From positions 1 through 7,983 of the forward strand of contig JAAZGU010000145.1 in NCBI GenBank assembly GCA_012511085.1: DNA of 7,983 nucleotides, in the 5' to 3' direction. Origin of the DNA: Erysipelothrix sp. (GTDB lineage: Bacteria; Bacillota_I; Bacilli_A; Erysipelotrichales; Erysipelotrichaceae). The stretch's first letter is position 1, and each line of letters opens with the position of its first letter. Position numbers and translations under genes: made by a program. Below are positions 1-4,793 of this stretch, one piece after another. The notes beneath the pieces are model-generated. The model did no database searches, was not told the DNA's origin, and saw only the letters and a list, made by a program, of their open reading frames with translations.

Positions 1-19
1 AAACAAGTGGCGCTCAATG

Positions 20-28
20 TGGTACAAT
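20..28 (+). promoter_or_regulatory. Probable extended -10 promoter of murI
   Basis: TGGTACAAT is an extended -10 element (TG at 20-21, hexamer TACAAT at 23-28, five of six matches to TATAAT). The matching -35 would lie at about positions 0-6, at or beyond the window edge, and only a poor ACA-type match remains visible. The TG extension can compensate for a weak -35. Transcription would start near 35, about 23 nt before the murI ATG. The same TGTGGTAYAAT string recurs at the tig promoter. Confidence 0.5.
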
Positions 29-57
29 TCTTTCATGAAAAATGATAGGAAGATGAT

Positions 58-807
58 ATGAAGCAGAGACCAATTGGATTAATCGATTCGGGTTTGGGCG
101 GTTTTACAATTTTCTACGGTTTAAAAGCTGTGTACCCCAAGGCCCCGCTTATTATGTTAGCGGATCAAAAAAACAATCCCTACGGCCCCAAAACTGTTGC
201 GGAGCTTGAAGCGATTACCATTAAAAACATAGAGTACTTTCAGAGCCTAGGCGTGGACCGGGTTTTATTTGCCTGCAACACGACCAGCTCTTTGGTGTTG
301 GAGAAGATGCAAGCGCATTTTAAAGACATTGAGTTTAAAGGCGTCATTGATGGCACCGTTAAACAACTTAAACAAGCCGACCAGGTGGCGGTGATTGCTA
401 CCAAGGCCAACATTGAATCACACGCTTATAAAAATAAAATATTAAAGCAATTTCCAGAGGCGCAGGTGATTGAAATCATTGCCCATGACTTAGTTGATTA
501 CATTGAAGGACTCGCGAATGATGCAACCATTTATCGCTATGTTGATGAGCTTTTAAAAGCGAGTGGGGCTGCAGATCCCATCATTTTGGGTTGCACCCAT
601 TATCCTTTGGTGTTGGATTTGTTTAAAAAGAGTCGCGATGTGACCTACATTGATTCCACGCAAGCTATGGTGAGTGAACTGGGCGTCTGGTTAATTGATA
701 ATGAAGGGCCGGCTAGTATTCTAACAACCGGCGATGCGGCAATCCTAAAACACCAACTGCAGATTTTGTTTGATAAAGATGAAGATGTGAAAGCGGTCCT
801 TGTATGA
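58..807 (+). CDS. murI: Glutamate racemase
   Basis: Cofactor-independent cytoplasmic racemase that interconverts L- and D-glutamate, supplying D-Glu for the peptidoglycan stem peptide (MurD step). The Asp/Glu racemase signatures are present: IGLIDSGLGG at 6-15 (Asp10, Ser11), the first catalytic Cys in ACNTTSS (Cys73), the conserved Glu in DYIEG (Glu150), and the second catalytic Cys in LGCTHYP (Cys179, with Thr180 and His181). At 249 residues it is slightly shorter than the usual 260-270. The start is fixed by AGGAAG at 47-52, five bases before ATG, and by the core motif beginning at residue 5. The strand after the first motif reads ADQKNNPYG where most family members have GDTAR-x-PYG, so this is a divergent branch. 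The gene ends in TGA and overlaps the next gene by 4 nt. Other Asp/Glu racemases are possible in principle, but the two Cys contexts fit MurI best. Confidence 0.93.
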   Translation: MKQRPIGLIDSGLGGFTIFYGLKAVYPKAPLIMLADQKNNPYGPKTVAELEAITIKNIEYFQSLGVDRVLFACNTTSSLVLEKMQAHFKDIEFKGVIDGTVKQLKQADQVAVIATKANIESHAYKNKILKQFPEAQVIEIIAHDLVDYIEGLANDATIYRYVDELLKASGAADPIILGCTHYPLVLDLFKKSRDVTYIDSTQAMVSELGVWLIDNEGPASILTTGDAAILKHQLQILFDKDEDVKAVLV

Positions 808-1265
808 AGCAGCTTGTCGTGACCAGCGATGCGCATCGTCGCAAGCAATTGTTTCGACACATCGCAAAATCACACCCTGATGCTTTGGCCTATCTGGATT
901 GTGGCGATACGGAATTGTCGGAACATGCGATTGTACCTTTTGTTTCTGTGCGTGGCAATACCGATTATTACGATTACCCCAGTCAGAGGGTTCTCACTTT
1001 TGGGGGTCTTGTGTTTTTAGTCATTCATTCCCATCAAATCATGCGTTTTAATCGCGATGCGGCCTTGGTCAACCAAGCCAAGCGCCATGGTGCCGACGTT
1101 GTTTTGTTTGGTCATTATCACACCTTTTATGACAAAGTTGTGGATGGTGTGCATTTGATTAGCCCGGGGGCGCTTTCGTTCAATCGCGATTTATCACCTT
1201 CATGTTATGCCTTGCTTAGCCTAAGGGACAAGCAAGTGTCCGTGCAACGCGTCAACTTAAAATAA
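804..1265 (+). CDS. YfcE/YsnB-type metallophosphoesterase
   Basis: Small (153 aa) calcineurin-like phosphodiesterase of the YfcE / MJ0936 / B. subtilis YsnB family, a cytoplasmic two-metal hydrolase whose physiological substrate is generally unknown. The metal-site motifs appear in order: SDAH (Asp9, His11), CGD (Asp35), RGNTD (Asn52, probable catalytic dyad with the following Asp), HSH (His75/His77) and GHYHTF (His104, His106), then SPGAL near the C terminus. Deviations from the usual family text are LDCGD where H-x-GD is common, and HSH for HGH; the predicted ligands are retained. The start is ATG inside the ATGA overlap with murI. No earlier start is needed, because the first beta-strand begins at residue 3. 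The overlap implies translational coupling with murI; the ribosome binding site is weak. In B. subtilis ysnB also lies downstream of racE, but with other genes between, so the pairing is conserved context. No clear terminator follows. Confidence 0.88.
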   Translation: MKQLVVTSDAHRRKQLFRHIAKSHPDALAYLDCGDTELSEHAIVPFVSVRGNTDYYDYPSQRVLTFGGLVFLVIHSHQIMRFNRDAALVNQAKRHGADVVLFGHYHTFYDKVVDGVHLISPGALSFNRDLSPSCYALLSLRDKQVSVQRVNLK

Positions 1266-1284
1266 TGGCGTAAGCATCCGATGT

Positions 1285-1300
1285 ATGATTGCATGATTGC
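1285..1300 (+). repeat. Perfect 8-bp tandem direct repeat
   Basis: ATGATTGC occurs twice head to tail at 1285-1292 and 1293-1300, directly upstream of the tRNA-Arg promoter and overlapping its proposed -35 hexamer. It may be chance or a small duplication. No function can be assigned. Confidence 0.6.
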
Positions 1301-1317
1301 TTGAACTTTGTTATTAT
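1289..1317 (+). promoter_or_regulatory. Promoter of tRNA-Arg
   Basis: TTGCAT at 1289-1294, a 17-bp spacer and TATTAT at 1312-1317 (five of six -10 matches). Initiation near 1324 would leave a leader of about nine bases before the mature tRNA 5' end at 1333. The -35 is only a half match, so some tRNA may also come from read-through of the murI operon, which has no visible terminator. Confidence 0.6.
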
Positions 1318-1332
1318 TAAAAAGCACAAGCT

Positions 1333-1409
1333 GTCTACGTAGCTCAGTTGGATAGAGCATGCGCCTTCTAAGCGCACGGTCGGGGGTTCGAGTCCCTCCG
1401 TGGACGCCA
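1333..1409 (+). tRNA. tRNA-Arg (anticodon UCU), CCA encoded
   Basis: Complete cloverleaf, 77 nt including CCA. The acceptor stem 1333-1339 pairs with 1399-1405 (one G-U). The D stem is 1342-1345 with 1355-1358. The anticodon stem 1360-1364 pairs with 1372-1376 and encloses the 7-nt loop CTTCTAA, whose anticodon TCT (1367-1369) reads AGA and AGG arginine codons. The variable loop has 5 nt. The T stem 1382-1386 pairs with 1394-1398 around TTCGAGT. The discriminator is G1406 and CCA is templated at 1407-1409. It stands alone with its own promoter and terminator and is not part of a tRNA array. Confidence 0.97.
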
Positions 1410-1420
1410 AGATTCAAAGG

Positions 1421-1443
1421 ACCCACGCAAGTGGGTTTTATTG
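1421..1443 (+). terminator. Intrinsic terminator after tRNA-Arg
   Basis: ACCCAC (1421-1426), tetraloop GCAA, GTGGGT (1431-1436), then a T-rich tract TTTATT. The stem is a perfect 6 bp and can extend by G-U and A-U pairs. It lies 11 bases after the CCA end, so it fits as the tRNA transcript terminator. The U-tract is interrupted, so efficiency may be moderate. Confidence 0.75.
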
Positions 1444-1462
1444 TGCGCTGCGTCATTTTACG

Positions 1463-1491
1463 TTGAACAAAGCTGTATTATTTGATATATT
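1463..1491 (+). promoter_or_regulatory. Promoter of the MFS / DUF3196-like operon
   Basis: TTGAAC at 1463-1468, a 17-bp spacer, and TATATT at 1486-1491 preceded by an extended -10 TG (1483-1484). This is a good housekeeping sigma promoter. Initiation near 1498 leaves a leader of about 20 nt that contains only the ribosome binding site AAAGGAG at 1505-1511, so no leader-based regulation is expected. Confidence 0.75.
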
Positions 1492-1517
1492 AATAACGTT
1501 TATCAAAGGAGTGAACC

Positions 1518-2738
1518 ATGCAAACCCTATGGACTAAAAACTACACAACCATTACCATTGGTACCATCATTTCTGCCATTGGTGGGGTTGGCATCAACTT
1601 TGCTTTGAGTGTTTTGATTTACAACAACACCCAATCCACGTTATTATCCGCCATCTTTGCGGCGGTTATCATGTTGCCCAACTTTTTATTACCACTGTTT
1701 GTCGGTCCAATCATCGATCGCTTTTCACGCAAAAACATTATTGTATTTTCTGATTTTTTGATGGGTTTTTTGTTTCTCTTTATTGCTTATGCGACCCGCG
1801 ATGGTTACTTCAATTACAACGCTTATTTAATGCTTGGACTGGTGATTGCCAGCAACGCGGTTGTGTATCAAATTGCTTATGAATCCCTGTTTCCAGAATT
1901 GATTCCAGATAAAATGATGCAGAAGGGGTATGCGATCAGTTCCCTGATTTATCCCACGGTCAACACCGTGATGTTTCCGGTGGCGGCCCTGATTTTTAAT
2001 GAATACGGACCAACCATGTTGTTTTTACTGGAAGGTGTGCTTTTGGTGATTGCAGCTTTATTTGAGACCCAGATTGACGTTGTTGAAAGTCATACCCATC
2101 AAATCTTAGTGCAAGCACCAAGTTTTAAGGAAATGCTTGTGGAAGGGGCAGCTTACTTAAAGCAGGAAAAAGGTTTGCTTGCGATTTTTGTCTTCTTTTT
2201 TGTGCTTATGATGTCCGGTGAGGGCATCAACGTGCTTATGTATCCGTTTTTTGAAAATCACGCGCACTTTACGATGACTCATTATGCCTGGGCGATTTCC
2301 TTTGTGACAATTGGGCGTTTAATTGGTGGCCTTTTGCATTATGTCTTGAAAGTACCCGTATCCAAACGTTATCGACTGGCAGCCTTTGTGTATTTTTCAT
2401 TGAACGTGCTCAATGCAATCTTATTGTATTTACCTTACGTTTTCATCTTAACGGTGCAAGTCGTGATTGGCATCCTTTCCATTAATTCTTTTAATATCCG
2501 GATGTCATCCGTGCAAAGTTATGTGCCTGCCGCAAAACGCGGGCGCGTGAATGGTTTTTACCAAGTGCTCACCGCTAGTGGCATGATCATTGGTCGCTTG
2601 TTTGCGGGGTGGGTCGGTGAATACTTTAGTTACACAACCATCATTGCGGGCATGAGCATGGTGGGCTTGCTTGCGTTTTTCTTAATTATTGAAGGTAATA
2701 AAAAACATGTTGCTGCGATTTACAATCGCCAGGTATAG
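1518..2738 (+). CDS. Major facilitator superfamily transporter (MFS_3 / drug-exporter-like)
   Basis: Integral inner-membrane permease of 406 aa, the normal size for a 12-helix MFS protein. Hydrophobic segments lie roughly at residues 12-34, 42-62, 73-92, 100-122, 140-160, 165-182, 218-236, 256-276, 286-304, 306-326, 345-366 and 372-392, with a polar central loop at about 184-217. The cytoplasmic motif A between helices 2 and 3 is present as GPIIDRFSRK (63-72). After helix 4, LFPELIPDKMMQKGYAISS (124-142) matches the PELVP...A-type segment of the MFS_3 / DHA3 group (macrolide MefA- or EntS-like exporters). VPAAKRGRVNGFYQ (336-349) is the RGRV motif common in that group. Substrate cannot be read from sequence; drug or metabolite efflux is the family norm. 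The start is set by AAAGGAG six bases upstream. It is probably co-transcribed with the DUF3196-like gene 8 nt downstream. It ends in TAG. Confidence 0.9.
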   Translation: MQTLWTKNYTTITIGTIISAIGGVGINFALSVLIYNNTQSTLLSAIFAAVIMLPNFLLPLFVGPIIDRFSRKNIIVFSDFLMGFLFLFIAYATRDGYFNYNAYLMLGLVIASNAVVYQIAYESLFPELIPDKMMQKGYAISSLIYPTVNTVMFPVAALIFNEYGPTMLFLLEGVLLVIAALFETQIDVVESHTHQILVQAPSFKEMLVEGAAYLKQEKGLLAIFVFFFVLMMSGEGINVLMYPFFENHAHFTMTHYAWAISFVTIGRLIGGLLHYVLKVPVSKRYRLAAFVYFSLNVLNAILLYLPYVFILTVQVVIGILSINSFNIRMSSVQSYVPAAKRGRVNGFYQVLTASGMIIGRLFAGWVGEYFSYTTIIAGMSMVGLLAFFLIIEGNKKHVAAIYNRQV

Positions 2739-2746
2739 GTGAGATT

Positions 2747-3448
2747 ATGGATGAAATTAAAAGTAAAATTGATGCCTTGATGGCCACCAAACAATATAAA
2801 GATGCTCAACCACTGATTGAAAGTGAGTTGGCGCAAGCTTATTTACCGCCCGGGTTTTTGGAGGCGTATTTAAGTTACATGCAGGAAATTAAAGCCGCTG
2901 ATCATAAGGTGAAACCCCTTGATCCGCGAGTTTGTTTTGACCTGTTGTTACAAAAGGACAACCTCATGGTTGCCTTTAGTCAATTAAAGGATGTGGCGCT
3001 GATGCATTATGTCCCAGAAATTGAGCAGGTTCTCAATGAAAGTGACGATGATTTTGTCAAAGGTTTGCTGATTGAACTTTTGATTGAACAAAACATCAGG
3101 CATACCTTTACGATGGTGAAAGATGATCAAGACCTTGAGTTTATCCCCATGTACATTCAAGCGGTGCAAGACAACCCCAGTTTTCATAACATTCTAAAAC
3201 GCTTTCGAACGCTTTTTGAAAACGACAATCCGAGTGTCTTGCATCTTGTCAATGAACTTTTAATCGGTGAGTGCGTGAGCATGTTGCCGTTCACTTTAAG
3301 TGAGGATGATGAAAATCCTTTAGCTTTTAGTATCGTGAAAGCGGTGTTAATTGCTTTAAATGATGAGGATTTGTGGTATGATATTCAAGCACAATATACA
3401 AGCGAAAGTAAAATATTGATGCCACTCCGTACTTTTAGCACTCTTTAA
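2747..3448 (+). CDS. Uncharacterised acidic helical protein, DUF3196-like
   Basis: A 233-residue soluble protein with no signal peptide or membrane segment. It is acidic (many Asp and Glu, including ESDDDF near 98-103 and SEDDEN near 185-190) and looks almost entirely alpha-helical. The N terminus (IDALMATKQYKDAQPLIESELAQ, residues 8-30) resembles a helix-turn-helix TPR-type hairpin with the K-x-Y-x-x-A pattern, followed by YLPPGF at 32-37. That combination recalls the DUF3196 family of Firmicutes and Mollicutes, as I remember it; this is a recognition call, not a search result. Function is unknown. A protein-protein interaction scaffold is plausible from the TPR-like start. AGGTGAG at 2737-2743 overlaps the MFS stop codon and supports the ATG start. 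It is expressed with the transporter upstream. Its TAA stop abuts the -35 of the tig promoter. An ordinary TPR-like protein is the main alternative. Confidence 0.85.
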   Translation: MDEIKSKIDALMATKQYKDAQPLIESELAQAYLPPGFLEAYLSYMQEIKAADHKVKPLDPRVCFDLLLQKDNLMVAFSQLKDVALMHYVPEIEQVLNESDDDFVKGLLIELLIEQNIRHTFTMVKDDQDLEFIPMYIQAVQDNPSFHNILKRFRTLFENDNPSVLHLVNELLIGECVSMLPFTLSEDDENPLAFSIVKAVLIALNDEDLWYDIQAQYTSESKILMPLRTFSTL

Positions 3449-3476
3449 TTGACTGTGCTAATAGGTGTGGTATAAT
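3449..3476 (+). promoter_or_regulatory. Strong promoter of the tig-lon-engB operon
   Basis: TTGACT (3449-3454), a 16-bp spacer, then TATAAT (3471-3476) with the extended -10 TGG at 3468-3470. The -10 is a perfect consensus and the -35 matches five of six. The -35 begins on the base directly after the preceding gene's TAA stop. Initiation near 3483 gives a very short leader carrying AAAAGGAG at 3486-3493. No CIRCE-type inverted repeat or CtsR-like repeat is visible here, so expression looks constitutive and not heat-shock controlled. Confidence 0.88.
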
Positions 3477-3499
3477 ACAATAGGTAAAAGGAGAAAATA

Positions 3500-4774
3500 A
3501 TGAAATCGACTTGGCAATTAAATGAGAAATCAACAGGTGTTTTAAAAGTAACCCTAAATGAAGCATTTTGGAAAGAAACCCAAGAAAAAGCCTTGCATAA
3601 ATTAGCAAAAAATGTACAAATTGATGGTTTTCGGAAGGGCAGTGCGCCGCTCGCCATGGTTAAGAAACAAATTGGTGAAGGTGCTATCTTTAATGAAGCG
3701 ATTGATATGGTCGCCAATGAAGCCTATCAATTTGGCGTGAATGAACATGATTTGAAGCCGGTCGCGCAAGCATCTTTGGATGTGAGTGCCTTAACCGCGG
3801 ATTCAATTACCTTGGACTTTACCATTCCCGTGGAGCCAACGGTAACCTTGTCGGATTATCAAAGCGTGCGTGTCAAAAAAGAAGCCGCAACAGTAACCGA
3901 TGATGAACTTAACCAAGAGTTAGAAACAATCCAAAACCGCTATGCGGAATTGGTCATCAGTGATGAACCAGCTGCCTTAGGTGATACGGTTGTCATCGAC
4001 TTTGAAGGGTTTAAAGATGAGATTCCATTTGAAGGCGGTAAAGGCGAGAACTTCCCGCTTGAATTAGGTTCAAATAGCTTCATAGAAGGCTTTGAAACGC
4101 AACTTGTTGGTGCGATCAAAGACCAAGATCTTGATGTCAATGTAACTTTTCCTGAAGATTATGGCGTGGCAACCCTGGCTGGGCAGCCTGCCTTATTCAA
4201 AGTAAAAGTCCATGAAGTTAAAAAACGTGTGTTACCTGAGATTGATGAAGAATTTATTAAAGATCTAGCGATTGAAAAAGTAACCAACGTGGAAGAACTT
4301 AAAGATTATGTGCTCAATGATTTAACCACGAAGAAAGAAAAAGCGGTTGAAGAGCAATTTGAAGAAGAATTATTAAACTTAGTTGTGGAACCAAGTGAGG
4401 TTGAAATTCCAGATGCGATGATTGAAGAAGAAACGTATCACATGTTTGAAGATTTCAAGCAACGCTTGGAACAACAAAACTACACTTTGGATTTATACAT
4501 GCAGTTGTCAGGTCAAGATGAGCCTTATTTAAAAGAACAGATTGCCGTCGATGCCGAAAAGAAAATTAAACTGCGTTTGGTGTTAGAAGCCATTGCTGCA
4601 GAACAGAACTTTGAGGCAACAGATGAGCAATTGGACGCCGAATATGATTTAATATCTAAGAACTACGGCATTGACCTTGAGCAAGTCAAGCAAATTATTC
4701 ATAAAGAAGTCGTACTGAAAGAATGGCGACTTAAATCAGCAATCGACTACTTAAAAGAAAACGCTCAACAATAA
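3500..4774 (+). CDS. tig: Trigger factor, ribosome-associated chaperone / PPIase
   Basis: ATP-independent chaperone that docks at the 50S exit tunnel beside L23 and shields nascent chains; it also carries peptidyl-prolyl isomerase activity. At 424 aa it matches the family's usual 425-435. Domains in order: an N-terminal ribosome-binding domain (about 1-145) with the signature loop GFRKG at 43-47, followed by SAP; an FKBP-type PPIase domain (about 155-240) with GDTVVIDFEGF, IEGFETQL and FPEDYG (217-222); and a C-terminal SurA-like helical substrate cradle (about 245-424), very rich in Glu and Lys. AAAAGGAG seven bases upstream fixes the start. It is the first gene of an operon with lon 19 nt downstream. 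In E. coli and B. subtilis clp genes lie next to tig; here they are absent between tig and lon. Confidence 0.97.
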   Translation: MKSTWQLNEKSTGVLKVTLNEAFWKETQEKALHKLAKNVQIDGFRKGSAPLAMVKKQIGEGAIFNEAIDMVANEAYQFGVNEHDLKPVAQASLDVSALTADSITLDFTIPVEPTVTLSDYQSVRVKKEAATVTDDELNQELETIQNRYAELVISDEPAALGDTVVIDFEGFKDEIPFEGGKGENFPLELGSNSFIEGFETQLVGAIKDQDLDVNVTFPEDYGVATLAGQPALFKVKVHEVKKRVLPEIDEEFIKDLAIEKVTNVEELKDYVLNDLTTKKEKAVEEQFEEELLNLVVEPSEVEIPDAMIEEETYHMFEDFKQRLEQQNYTLDLYMQLSGQDEPYLKEQIAVDAEKKIKLRLVLEAIAAEQNFEATDEQLDAEYDLISKNYGIDLEQVKQIIHKEVVLKEWRLKSAIDYLKENAQQ

Positions 4775-4793
4775 AAGAGAAGGAGGGTCGTAG

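Noticed and set aside
829..1020. 63-aa + strand ORF inside the metallophosphoesterase gene
   Set aside because: It lies wholly within the phosphoesterase in another frame, has no ribosome binding site, and the host gene carries all family motifs.
1205..1456. Minus-strand 83-aa ORF covering the tRNA gene
   Set aside because: Its central residues (GGTRTPDRALRRRMLYPTEL) are the well-known spurious translation of the antisense of a tRNA. It has no ribosome binding site and the tRNA explains the sequence.
2984..3187. Minus-strand ORFs within the DUF3196-like gene and likewise within murI, tig, lon and engB
   Set aside because: All are short, overlap well-supported genes, and lack ribosome binding sites and recognisable motifs.
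3449..3499. Possible CIRCE or CtsR heat-shock operator before tig/lon
   Set aside because: No TTAGCACTC-N9-GAGTGCTAA repeat is present. TTAGCACTC does occur at 3435-3443 as one half inside the upstream coding end, but no matching GAGTGCTAA follows at the right distance, and no CtsR-type tandem heptamer is seen.
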